Below are positions 1 through 5,730 of a stretch of DNA of 7,367 bases, one piece after another; within the stretch, counting starts at the first letter, position 1, and each line of letters starts with the position of its first letter. The notes beneath the pieces are model-generated. The model was not told where the DNA came from and did no database searches. It saw only the letters and a list, made by a program, of their open reading frames with translations. Made by a program: the position numbers and the translations under genes. Where the stretch lies: NCBI GenBank assembly GCA_946480845.1, contig CAMLLJ010000142.1, positions 1-7,367 on the forward strand, read 5' to 3'. The DNA is from an uncultured Gemmatimonadota bacterium. Lineage in GTDB: Bacteria > Gemmatimonadota > Gemmatimonadetes > Gemmatimonadales > GWC2-71-9.

Positions 1-848
1 AGCGCGTCGGCGGCCGCCTCGTGGCTCATGTCGGAGCCGTTCACCACCATGCCGGCGAAGAAGGCGCCCAGGGCGAAGGAGACGTCGAAGAGCGTGGAGG
101 CGCCAACCGCGATGCCCAGCGCCACGGCGAGCACCGAGAGCGTGAACAGCTCGCGCGAGCCGATCCGCGCCACCCGCTCCAGCAGCCACGGCACCGCGCG
201 GCGCCCGACCAGGAACATCAGCGCGACGAAGGCGGTGACCTTGGCAAGGGTGATCCCGATGGCGGCGGGTACGCTGCGGGCGGCCGCGGCCACTTCCGTC
301 TCTTCCGGGGCCGCGTGGCCGCCGAGGGTGACGGCGAGGGCAGGGAGGAGCACGAGCACGAGCACCGTCGCCAGGTCTTCCACGATGAGCCAGCCCACCG
401 CGATCCGGCCGTCGGCGGAGTCGAGGAGGCCACGGTCCTCGAGCGAGCGGAGCAGCACCACGGTGCTCGCCACCGAGAGGCAGAGGCCGAAGACGATGCC
501 CTCGCCCCAGGTCCAGCCCAGGAAATGCGACACCACGGCGCCGAGGACGGTCGCCAGCGCGATCTGCACGGCGGCGCCCGGCAGCGCGATGCGCCGCACC
601 GCAAGCAGGTCGCCAACCGAGAAGTGGATCCCCACCCCGAACATGAGCAGGATCACGCCGATCTCGGCGAGCTGCTGCGCCAGGGCGGGATCGGCCACGA
701 AGCCGGGCGAGTAGGGGCCCACCGCGAGCCCCGCCAGCAGGTAGCCGACGAGCGGCGGAAGCCGGAGCCGGACCGCGACGAGACCGAGGACGAGCGCCAG
801 GCCGAGGCCTGCCGCGATGGTGACGATGAGCGCGGTATCGTGAGGCAT
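1..848 (-). CDS. ybaL: YbaL/Kef-type cation:proton antiporter, CPA2 family, C-terminal part beyond left edge
   Basis: Inner-membrane monovalent cation:proton antiporter of the CPA2 (Kef) family. The first 282 codons are present; the rest of the membrane domain and the expected C-terminal TrkA-N/RCK nucleotide-binding domain lie outside the window. The protein begins MPHDTALIVTIAAG and closely follows what I recall of E. coli YbaL (RosB in Yersinia): GYLLAGLAVGPYSPGFVADP (about 35-54), GVILLMFGVGIHFS (64-77), FGLCLSVASTVVLLR (120-134), the charged pair E157-D158 in WLIVEDL, and SRELFTLSVLA and DVSFALGAFFAGMVVN (231-270). Hydrophobic segments alternate with short polar loops, as in this family. 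The ATG at 848 matches the E. coli start by alignment. No Shine-Dalgarno sequence precedes it; instead a -10-like TATATT ends 5 bases upstream. The gene is divergent from ada, 95 bases away. Family is certain; the transported ion and regulation are not known from sequence. Confidence 0.93.
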   Translation of the reverse strand, partial: MPHDTALIVTIAAGLGLALVLGLVAVRLRLPPLVGYLLAGLAVGPYSPGFVADPALAQQLAEIGVILLMFGVGIHFSVGDLLAVRRIALPGAAVQIALATVLGAVVSHFLGWTWGEGIVFGLCLSVASTVVLLRSLEDRGLLDSADGRIAVGWLIVEDLATVLVLVLLPALAVTLGGHAAPEETEVAAAARSVPAAIGITLAKVTAFVALMFLVGRRAVPWLLERVARIGSRELFTLSVLAVALGIAVGASTLFDVSFALGAFFAGMVVNGSDMSHEAAADA

Positions 849-853
849 CGGGC

Positions 854-861
854 AATATATT
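854..861. promoter_or_regulatory. Symmetrical -10-like element AATATATT between ybaL and ada
   Basis: The perfect 8-base palindrome AATATATT reads TATATT on both strands (856-861 on plus, 859-854 on minus) and stands out in GC-rich surroundings. On the minus strand it ends only 5 bases before the ybaL ATG at 848, with no ribosome binding site between. This is the pattern of a leaderless promoter. On the plus strand it could start transcription towards ada with a leader of about 75 bases. I see no good -35 hexamer for either direction; TTGCTC lies 20 bases from the minus-strand hexamer. Promoter use is inferred. Confidence 0.4.
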
Positions 862-873
862 CCGGGTATGCGG

Positions 874-922
874 ATTCGAGAGCAAGATGCGGAGTGCGGG
901 GCGCGGCACCGGCGGCTAGACT
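874..922 (+). promoter_or_regulatory. Possible ada promoter with Ada-binding-like site
   Basis: A -10-like TAGACT lies at 917-922, with no recognisable -35 (GTGCGG at the right place). That fits an activator-dependent promoter. About 40 bases upstream of the expected start is ATTCGAGAGCAA (874-885), which keeps the GCAA half of the E. coli Ada site (AAT, 6 bases, GCAA) but not the other half or its spacing. In E. coli, methylated Ada activates its own promoter from a site upstream of or overlapping the -35 region. The match is weak and the assignment rests mostly on position. Confidence 0.25.
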
Positions 923-943
923 CCGCCGCATGAGGAGACGCGC

Positions 944-2044
944 ATGAAGGCCACCGCCGCCAGGACCGCCGCAACGACGGCACGAGCGAAGCGTGCCGCC
1001 GAGACCTCCGCCGACCCTCGCTGGGCTGCCGTCGTCGCCCGGGATGCGGCCGCCGACGGTACCTTCGTGTATTCGGTCCGGACCACCGGGGTTTACTGCC
1101 GGCCGTCGTGCGCCTCGAGGCGCGCGCGGCCCGAGAACGTGCGCTTCCACGCGACCGGCGAGGCGGCCGCCGCCGCCGGCTTCCGGCCCTGCCGGCGCTG
1201 CCGGCCGGACCAGGCGTCGCTCGCCGAGGTGAATGCCGCACTCGTCACCGCGGCGTGCCGCACCATCGAGGCGGCCGAGCGGGCGCCGACGCTCGAGGCG
1301 CTGGCGGCGGCGGCAGGGCTCAGCCCCTTCCACTTTCATCGCATCTTCCGGTCGGTCACCGGCGTCACGCCACGGGCGTACGCCCGCGAGCAGCGCGCCC
1401 GGCGGATGCGGAGCGCCCTCGATGCCGAGCGCACCGTCACGCGCGCGATCTACGAGGCGGGCTACGCCTCCAACGGCCGCTTCTATGCCGACTCGCGCGA
1501 CGTGCTGGGCATGACCCCGACCGACTTCCGCGCCGGCGGCACCGACGTCGAGATCCGCTTCGCGATCGGCGAGTGCTCGCTCGGCTCGATCCTCGTGGCC
1601 CGGAGCGCGCAGGGCGTCTGCGCCATCCTGCTCGGCGACGACCCCGACGTGCTCGTGCGCCAGCTCCAGGCGCGGTTTCCGCGCGCCGAGCTGGTCGGCG
1701 GAGACGCGGAGTTCGAGCGGGTGGTGGCGGTGGTGGTCGGGTTCGTCGAGCAGCCCGGACTCGGGCTCGACCTGCCGCTCGACGTCCGCGGCACGGCGTT
1801 CCAGCAGCGCGTCTGGCAGGCGCTCCGCCGGATTCCGGCCGGCAGGACGGTGAGTTACGCCGAGATCGCCCGGTACATCGGGGCGCCGAGGGCGGTGCGG
1901 GCGGTGGCACACGCCTGCGCCACCAACCTGCTCGCCGTGGCCATCCCCTGCCATCGCGTCGTCCGGAGCGACGGCGGGCTCGCGGGCTACCGCTGGGGCG
2001 TCGAGCGGAAGCGCGCGCTGCTCGCGCGCGAGGCACAGGCCTGA
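944..2044 (+). CDS. ada: Bifunctional Ada: methyl-phosphotriester and O6-methylguanine-DNA methyltransferase / AraC-type regulator
   Basis: Cytoplasmic suicide repair protein and transcription activator of the adaptive response to methylating agents; 366 residues (E. coli Ada is about 354). Domains in order: (1) N-terminal zinc domain, about 25-90, with the four cysteines C52, C56, C83 and C86 in GVYCRPSC and GFRPCRRC. C52 aligns with the methyl-accepting cysteine that repairs phosphotriesters. (2) AraC-type helix-turn-helix, about 98-197, including LAAAAGLSPFHFHRIF and GMTPTDFRAGG. (3) RNase H-like linker domain from about 203 (RFAIGECSLGSILVA, GVCAILLGDD). (4) Methyltransferase domain with RGTAFQQRVWQALRRIP (282-298), GAPRAVRAV and the active-site motif PCHRVV, C336 being the acceptor. 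All key residues are present, so it should be functional. GAGGAG at 932-937 sits 6 bases before the ATG. The N terminus carries an extra Ala/Arg/Thr-rich stretch of about 10 residues. Its stop lies 4 bases from the converging membrane-protein gene. Confidence 0.97.
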   Translation: MKATAARTAATTARAKRAAETSADPRWAAVVARDAAADGTFVYSVRTTGVYCRPSCASRRARPENVRFHATGEAAAAAGFRPCRRCRPDQASLAEVNAALVTAACRTIEAAERAPTLEALAAAAGLSPFHFHRIFRSVTGVTPRAYAREQRARRMRSALDAERTVTRAIYEAGYASNGRFYADSRDVLGMTPTDFRAGGTDVEIRFAIGECSLGSILVARSAQGVCAILLGDDPDVLVRQLQARFPRAELVGGDAEFERVVAVVVGFVEQPGLGLDLPLDVRGTAFQQRVWQALRRIPAGRTVSYAEIARYIGAPRAVRAVAHACATNLLAVAIPCHRVVRSDGGLAGYRWGVERKRALLAREAQA

Positions 2045-2048
2045 CGCG

Positions 2049-2606
2049 CTAGCGCACCAGCCACCATCCCGCGCCGAAACCGATCGCCGTGCCCGCCGCG
2101 GCGAAGGCCAGCCCGCCCGGCGCGGGGAACATCGAGAGGAAGGCGACAGCCGGGAGGAGGAGCAGGGCGACGCTCGCGACGCTCGCGACGCGCGCCGGAT
2201 CGCGCGTGCGCAGGAGCATCGCGGCGGACAGCCCGGCCAGAAGCGCCACGGTGAGGCAGAGCTGGAGCACGCCCAGCGTTCCGCCGACACCGAACTCCAG
2301 GCCCTGGAGCGCGGCCAGCGCCCTGGGCACGGACTGCGCGAAGACGAGCGGTGCCGCGAGTGCCGCGATGACCGATGCGGTGAGCGCCCGTCGCGCCTGC
2401 CGGTCCCTCGCGGGCGCATCGACGAGGAGGAGCAGGGCGCCCGCCGTGCAGAGCAGTGCCGCCAGGTTCACGATCCACGGGACCATCCGAAGCGCGCGGA
2501 ACGCGGATGCACCGCCCGGCGCCACCGCGCAGAGCGCGGCATCGCCTCCCGGGGGCGACCAGCGGCAATCCCGCGTGGCGGAGACCGGCTGACGGGGCTC
2601 GAGCAC
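2049..2606 (-). CDS. Unrecognised multi-pass membrane protein (start uncertain)
   Basis: I do not recognise the family. From the GTG at 2606 the product is 185 residues. After a polar N-terminal stretch with two cysteines (DCRW and ALCAV) come about five hydrophobic segments: VPWIVNLAALLCTAGALLLLV, ALTASVIAALAAPLVFA, LGVLQLCLTVALLAGLSAAMLL, VASVASVALLLLPAVAFLSMF and GGLAFAAAGTAIGFGAGWWLV, ending in LVR. An inner-membrane protein is the safe call. The GTG at 2606 has no ribosome binding site, and the frame remains protein-like upstream to a stop at 2772-2774, adding another membrane segment. The real product is probably about 233 residues (see 2607-2771). Its stop is 4 bases from the ada stop, and it is divergent from marR, so the palindrome in the marR promoter could also affect it. 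This is inference. Confidence 0.65.
   Translation of the reverse strand: MLEPRQPVSATRDCRWSPPGGDAALCAVAPGGASAFRALRMVPWIVNLAALLCTAGALLLLVDAPARDRQARRALTASVIAALAAPLVFAQSVPRALAALQGLEFGVGGTLGVLQLCLTVALLAGLSAAMLLRTRDPARVASVASVALLLLPAVAFLSMFPAPGGLAFAAAGTAIGFGAGWWLVR
2167..2191. repeat. Short 9-base tandem repeat (GCGACGCTC, about 2.7 copies)
   Basis: GCGACGCTC is repeated in tandem, two full copies and most of a third. It lies inside the membrane-protein gene, where it encodes the repeated tripeptide VAS (VASVASVA) at the start of a hydrophobic segment. The 9-base unit keeps the frame, so copy-number changes would only lengthen or shorten the segment. Confidence 0.6.
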
Positions 2607-2771
2607 GTGGGACAGGCCGACCGGCGAGACCTTGAAGCGGGTCCCGTCCGGTGCGTCGGCGGCGCCCCATCCGAGGGGGCGGGCAGTGAACAGGGCGGCG
2701 GCGCCGAGGACCAGCAGCGCGGCGGCGCCGGCGCGAGATAGGGAGGGCAGGGAACGCTCCGGTTGGGGGAC
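2607..2771 (-). other. Probable N-terminal coding extension of the membrane protein, with CTG start at 2750
   Basis: In the same frame as the GTG at 2606, the open frame continues to a TGA at 2774-2772. The translation reads RSLPSLSRAGAAALLVLG, then a hydrophobic run to ALFTARPLGW, then a polar loop leading into the annotated part: basic residues, one membrane helix, then a loop. No ATG, GTG or TTG lies in this stretch. A CTG at 2750-2748 has GGAG (2760-2757) 6 bases upstream, a good ribosome-binding arrangement. Alternatively the start is the GTG at 2775-2773 in the next frame, and the run of five C at 2766-2770 should be four; removing one C joins that GTG to this frame. Coding character is fairly convincing; the exact start is open. 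Confidence 0.5.
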
Positions 2772-2810
2772 TCACTGTCGGATGCCGGTCGGGGGCGCCG
2801 GGTTTGGATC

Positions 2811-2839
2811 TTGACAGTAAATGTTATAACACCTATACT
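2811..2839 (+). promoter_or_regulatory. Strong sigma70-type promoter of marR
   Basis: A perfect -35 hexamer TTGACA (2811-2816), a 17-base spacer and a -10 hexamer TATACT (2834-2839, five of six consensus bases). The expected start point, seven bases after the -10, is position 2846, which is the A of the marR ATG. The transcript should therefore be leaderless. The region is strikingly AT-rich compared with its surroundings. The spacer contains the palindrome at 2822-2831. Confidence 0.88.
2822..2831. promoter_or_regulatory. Candidate MarR operator O1 (TGTTATAACA)
   Basis: A perfect 10-base palindrome lies wholly between the -35 and -10 of the marR promoter, where a bound dimer would block RNA polymerase. 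The sequence TGTTATAACAC recurs with one change as TGTTGTAACAC before doxX. MarR-family proteins are dimers that bind such inverted repeats and usually repress their own gene. Binding by this particular MarR is inferred from position and from the second copy. Confidence 0.7.
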
Positions 2840-2845
2840 CCATGC

Positions 2846-3313
2846 ATGTCGCCGACCCTGCAGGCAGAACTCGGGCAGCGCAAGCCGTTCAGCAGCCTCG
2901 AGCACGAGGCGGTGCTGAGCCTGGCCCGTACGGCGGCCATGCTGGACCACAGCACGGCCGAGACGCTGAAGGAGCACGGTCTCACGCCCACCCAGTACAA
3001 CGCGCTCCGGATCCTGCGCGGCGCGGGGGCGGAGGGTCTCTGCCGGAACGAGGTGCGGGACCGCCTCGTGGCGCAGGTCCCGGACACCACCCGGCTGCTC
3101 GACCGGCTGAGCGAGATGGGCCTCGTGGTCCGCGCCAGGGAAGGGGAGGACCGCCGGTTCGTGCGCACGCGCATCACCGACGCCGGCCTCGCCCTGCTCG
3201 AGCCCCTCGACCGGGTCATGCCGGCGCTGCACCGGCGGCAGCTCGGGCACCTCGGGGGCGAGAAGCTGCGCCGGCTGATCCGGCTGCTGGAGGAAGCGCG
3301 CGGGGGCGACTAG
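2846..3313 (+). CDS. MarR-family transcriptional regulator of the doxX-catE unit
   Basis: Cytoplasmic winged helix-turn-helix regulator, 155 residues, the usual length for MarR proteins. Features seen: an N-terminal dimerisation helix (about 17-43, SSLEHEAVLSLARTAAMLDH), the helix LTPTQYNALRILRGAG (46-61), the recognition region LCRNEVRDRLVAQVPDTTRLLDRLSEMG (65-92), the wing VVRAREGEDRRFVRTRITDAG (94-114) with the conserved D-R pair, and C-terminal dimerisation helices. It has one cysteine, C66, at the start of the DNA-binding region, a possible sensor for quinone or other electrophile; that role is inference. An upstream in-frame TTG (2804) is rejected as start because it lies in front of the -35 hexamer, so the promoter would fall inside the gene. 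The chosen ATG is the predicted transcription start, with no leader. Neighbours and operators make doxX-catE the likely target. Confidence 0.9.
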   Translation: MSPTLQAELGQRKPFSSLEHEAVLSLARTAAMLDHSTAETLKEHGLTPTQYNALRILRGAGAEGLCRNEVRDRLVAQVPDTTRLLDRLSEMGLVVRAREGEDRRFVRTRITDAGLALLEPLDRVMPALHRRQLGHLGGEKLRRLIRLLEEARGGD

Positions 3314-3327
3314 TCGCGATTTTTTTT
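3306..3327 (+). terminator. Possible short intrinsic terminator or attenuator after marR
   Basis: A perfect 12-base palindrome GCGACTAGTCGC (3306-3317) spans the marR stop codon and is followed, two bases later, by eight T (3320-3327). As RNA it could form a GCGA/TCGC stem with a CUAG loop and a U-tract. The stem is short for a strong terminator, so partial termination is more likely than complete. If real, it separates marR from doxX-catE and makes the second operator and promoter important. Confidence 0.4.
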
Positions 3328-3337
3328 GCACTAATGA

Positions 3338-3349
3338 GTGTTGTAACAC
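3338..3349. promoter_or_regulatory. Candidate MarR operator O2 before doxX (GTGTTGTAACAC)
   Basis: An inverted repeat with 5-base arms GTGTT and AACAC around a central GT. It shares TGTT-N-TAACAC with the palindrome in the marR promoter. It overlaps a weak -10-like TGTAAC (3342-3347), which would start a transcript near 3354 with a leader of about 14 bases carrying the doxX ribosome binding site. No clear -35 is visible; the T-run lies there. The operator match is the strong part; the promoter is tentative. Confidence 0.6.
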
Positions 3350-3367
3350 ACACAAATGGAGACCGAC

Positions 3368-3784
3368 ATGCCCAGCACCAGCCTGCCCCGCCTCAACGCC
3401 GGGCTCACCCTGCTCCGGACGGTCCTCGGGGCCATATTCATCGCGCACGGCGGCCAGAAGCTCTTCGTCTTCGGGCCGGCGGGCGTCACGGGCGCCTTCG
3501 GCCAGATGGGCGTCCCGTTTCCGGAGGTCGCGGGCCCGGCGGTGGCGCTGCTCGAATTCTTCGGCGGCATCGCGCTCGTGCTCGGGCTCTTCACGCGGCC
3601 CGCCGCGCTCGGCCTGGCCGCGACGATGCTGGGCGCCATATTGCTGGTGCACCTGCCTGCCGGGTTCTTCGCGCCGCAGGGCGTCGAGTTCCCGCTGGCG
3701 CTGCTCGCGGCGGCGCTCCTGCTGGCCCTGGTGGGCGCAGGCGATTTCTCACTCGATCGCGTCCTGGCGCGACGCAAGGAGTAG
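3368..3784 (+). CDS. DoxX-family membrane protein, CatD-like
   Basis: Small inner-membrane protein of the DoxX family, 138 residues with four predicted helices (about 14-34, 57-74, 78-97 and 107-124). Family signatures are R17...G21...[10 protein letters not shown] (27-36), [20 protein letters not shown] (61-80) and the C-terminal [11 protein letters not shown]. In Bacillus subtilis the relatives CatD and MhqP are encoded beside ring-cleavage dioxygenases and induced by catechol and quinones. The biochemical role of the family is still unclear. I chose the ATG at 3368 because GGAG at 3358-3361 sits 6 bases upstream; the in-frame ATG at 3356 would place that site inside the gene and has no ribosome binding site itself. 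The catE start follows the stop by 4 bases, so the two genes are very likely cotranscribed and translationally coupled. Confidence 0.9.
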   Translation: MPSTSLPRLNAGLTLLRTVLGAIFIAHGGQKLFVFGPAGVTGAFGQMGVPFPEVAGPAVALLEFFGGIALVLGLFTRPAALGLAATMLGAILLVHLPAGFFAPQGVEFPLALLAAALLLALVGAGDFSLDRVLARRKE

Positions 3785-3788
3785 GACC

Positions 3789-4667
3789 ATGACCGGCACG
3801 GACGCGCGGGCCACTGCCAGCAGCCGGCTGCCTGCCGCGTTGCGCCTCGGCGCGGTCCACCTCCAGGTGGCCGACGTCGTCCGCTCGGTGGAGTACTACG
3901 AGCGCGTGGTCGGCCTCCGGGCCGTAGCGCGCTCTGGGGGCCGCGCCACGCTCGCGGCGCACGGCGACGACGCTCCGCTGGTCGAGCTGCACGAGCGCGC
4001 GGGCGCCGTGCCGGTCCCGCGCCGAGGACGGCTCGGGCTGTATCACTTTGCCATCCTGGTGCCCGACCGCGCGGCGCTGGGCCGCCTGGTGCGGCACCTC
4101 GGCGAGCTCGGCCTCCATGCCGGCATGTCGGACCACCTGGTGAGCGAGGCCATCTATCTCACCGACCCGGACGGGCTCGGCATCGAGGTGTATTCCGACC
4201 GGCCGCGGAGCGAATGGCGCCATGACGGCGACCAGATCGCCATGGCGACGATTCCGCTCGACGTCGAGGGCGTCCTGGCCGCGGCCGGCGACGCGCCGTG
4301 GACCGGGCTCCCCGCGGGTACCGTCATCGGCCACGTCCATCTCTTCGTAGGCGACCTCGAGCGGGCGAACGCGTTCTATCACCATGCGCTGGGCTTCGAC
4401 CGCACGGCCTGGAACTACCCGGGCGCGCTCTTCCTCTCGGCCGGCGGCTATCACCATCACCTCGGCACCAACACCTGGGCAGTCGGCGCAGCCCCCGCGG
4501 GCGACGACGACGCGCGGCTCCTGGAGTGGCAGATGATACTGCCCACCGAAGAGGAAGTTACGGAGGTGCTGGAACGCCTGGAGCGCGCCGGCCTCCCGGT
4601 CGCCCGGCAGGAGAACGGCGGACTGGTTCGCGATCCATGGGGAACAGCGGTGCGGGTGCGCGCCTGA
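3789..4667 (+). CDS. catE: CatE-like extradiol ring-cleavage dioxygenase (VOC superfamily)
   Basis: Cytoplasmic metalloenzyme of the vicinal-oxygen-chelate fold, 292 residues, four beta-alpha-beta-beta-beta modules. From memory it resembles B. subtilis CatE (catechol 2,3-dioxygenase, about 285 residues) over its length: GLYHFAILVPDR (83-94), SDHLVSEAIYLTDPDG (114-129), GIEVYSDRPRSEW (131-143), VIGHVHLFVGDLERANAFY (179-197) and LSAGGYHHHLGTNTWA (216-231). The likely reaction is oxygen- and Fe(II)- or Mn(II)-dependent cleavage of a catechol or hydroquinone next to its hydroxyl. A 2-His-1-Glu metal site can be drawn in the N-terminal half (H24, H86, E133). In the C-terminal half the equivalents are H184, a non-histidine near W247, and R289 where Glu would be. 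AAGGAG (3776-3781) lies 7 bases before the ATG. Substrate is not readable from sequence; a glyoxalase-type role is the main alternative. Confidence 0.88.
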   Translation: MTGTDARATASSRLPAALRLGAVHLQVADVVRSVEYYERVVGLRAVARSGGRATLAAHGDDAPLVELHERAGAVPVPRRGRLGLYHFAILVPDRAALGRLVRHLGELGLHAGMSDHLVSEAIYLTDPDGLGIEVYSDRPRSEWRHDGDQIAMATIPLDVEGVLAAAGDAPWTGLPAGTVIGHVHLFVGDLERANAFYHHALGFDRTAWNYPGALFLSAGGYHHHLGTNTWAVGAAPAGDDDARLLEWQMILPTEEEVTEVLERLERAGLPVARQENGGLVRDPWGTAVRVRA

Positions 4668-4673
4668 CGCCGC

Positions 4674-5705
4674 TCAGGACACCGACTTCCGCACGGCGGG
4701 CGCCACAACGGTGCCGAGCAGCTCGATGGAGCGCATGATCCGCTCGTGGGGCATGGTGCCCACGCTCATTTGCATCAGGAAGCGCGTGTTGCCGAACAGC
4801 TCGTGCTCGAAGAGGATCTTGGCGATGACTTCCTGCGGATCGCCCACCAGCAGCGCCCCGCGCGGCGAGCGCTCCGCCTCGAACCGGTCGCGGGTGGGCG
4901 GCGGCCAGCCGCGCTCCCGGCCGATCCGGCCCATCGTATCCGCGTAGGGCGGCCACGCCTCGTCCGCGGCATCGGCGGACGTATCGGCGATGAAGCCGTG
5001 CGAATTGATGCCCACCTGGAGCGACGCCGGGTCGTGTCCCGCACGCCGCGCACTCTCGCGATACAGCTCGACCATGGGGACGAACCGCTCCGGCATGCCG
5101 CCGATGATCGCGAGCGCGAGCGGCAGGCCCAGGGTACCGGCCCGCACGAGCGACTGCGGCGTGCCGCCTACCGCGAGCCACACCGGGAGAGGCTCCTGGA
5201 CGGGACGCGGGAACACGGCGAGGTCGTCGAGCCGCGCGCGATGCTGCCCCGCCCAGGTGACCCGCTCGCCCTCCCGGAGCGCGAGCAGGAGGTCGAGCTT
5301 CTCGGCGAAGAGGGCGTCGTAGTCGTCGAGACTGTAGCCGAAGAGGGGGAACGACTCGATGAACGACCCCCGTCCCGCCATGATCTCGGCCCGTCCGTGC
5401 GACAGGAGGTCGAGCGTGGCGAAGTCCTGGAACACGCGCACCGGATCGTCGGAGCTGAGCACGGTGACGGCACTGGTGAGCCGGATGCGCTTCGTGCGCG
5501 CCGCGGCCGCCGCCAGCACGACGGCCGGCGACGACACGACGTAATCGGGCCGGTGGTGCTCTCCCACACCGAACACGTCGAGGCCGACCCGGTCCGCGAG
5601 CTCGATCTCCTCGAGCAGGTCGGCGAGCCGCTGCTCGGCGCTCACCAGCTCTCCGCTCCGAGCGTCCGGCGTCCGCTCCGCGAACGTATAGATCCCGATC
5701 TCCAT
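4674..5705 (-). CDS. LLM-class flavin-dependent oxidoreductase (luciferase-like, 2I7G-type)
   Basis: Cytoplasmic TIM-barrel protein of 343 residues in the bacterial luciferase-like family, expected to use FMN (or F420) to reduce or monooxygenate an unknown small substrate. Features: N-terminal [14 protein letters not shown], typical of the subgroup known from structure 2I7[26 protein letters not shown] (45-69); [43 protein letters not shown] (73-115), the core flavin-barrel strands; [17 protein letters not shown] (174-190); and the late [11 protein letters not shown] (288-298). It follows the YccU-type gene by 25 bases on the same strand and is likely cotranscribed. The ribosome binding site is poor (a G-run at about 5711-5716), so it may depend on the upstream gene. 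It converges on catE with 6 bases between stops. A role in aromatic or quinone metabolism is suggested only by neighbourhood; it is not in the catE transcript. Confidence 0.9.
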   Translation of the reverse strand: MEIGIYTFAERTPDARSGELVSAEQRLADLLEEIELADRVGLDVFGVGEHHRPDYVVSSPAVVLAAAAARTKRIRLTSAVTVLSSDDPVRVFQDFATLDLLSHGRAEIMAGRGSFIESFPLFGYSLDDYDALFAEKLDLLLALREGERVTWAGQHRARLDDLAVFPRPVQEPLPVWLAVGGTPQSLVRAGTLGLPLALAIIGGMPERFVPMVELYRESARRAGHDPASLQVGINSHGFIADTSADAADEAWPPYADTMGRIGRERGWPPPTRDRFEAERSPRGALLVGDPQEVIAKILFEHELFGNTRFLMQMSVGTMPHERIMRSIELLGTVVAPAVRKSVS

Positions 5706-5730
5706 CCGTGGCCCCCCGAACCCCCGGTCC

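Noticed and set aside
21..947. 308-codon plus-strand open frame opposite ybaL
   Set aside because: His/Glu/Arg-rich shadow of the ybaL reading frame, which matches the known family residue by residue.
653..2419. 588-codon minus-strand open frame across ada
   Set aside because: It is the antisense shadow of ada, Arg/Pro/Gly-rich with no family motif. It arises because stop codons are rare in GC-rich DNA. The true minus-strand genes here (ybaL and the membrane protein) use other frames or positions.
2804..2845. Upstream TTG as the start of marR
   Set aside because: The -35 and -10 hexamers lie inside this stretch, it has no ribosome binding site, and the residues do not resemble a MarR N terminus.
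3356..3367. ATG at 3356 as the doxX start
   Set aside because: The only good ribosome binding site (GGAG, 3358-3361) lies downstream of it and at the right distance for the ATG at 3368.
2468..3652. 394-codon minus-strand open frame across marR and doxX
   Set aside because: Antisense to two well-supported genes and to a near-consensus promoter; low-complexity charged sequence with no recognisable domain.
3789..4667. Glyoxalase I instead of a CatE-like dioxygenase
   Set aside because: Length (292 residues, four modules) and the blocks GLYHFAILVPDR, DPDGLGIEVYSDRP and GGYHHHLGTNTWA fit the CatE group; glyoxalase I is normally a shorter single-domain protein. Kept as an alternative for the reaction only.
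5706..5730. Terminator between the YccU-type and LLM genes
   Set aside because: The gap has C-runs and G-runs only; no stem with a following T-tract on the minus strand.
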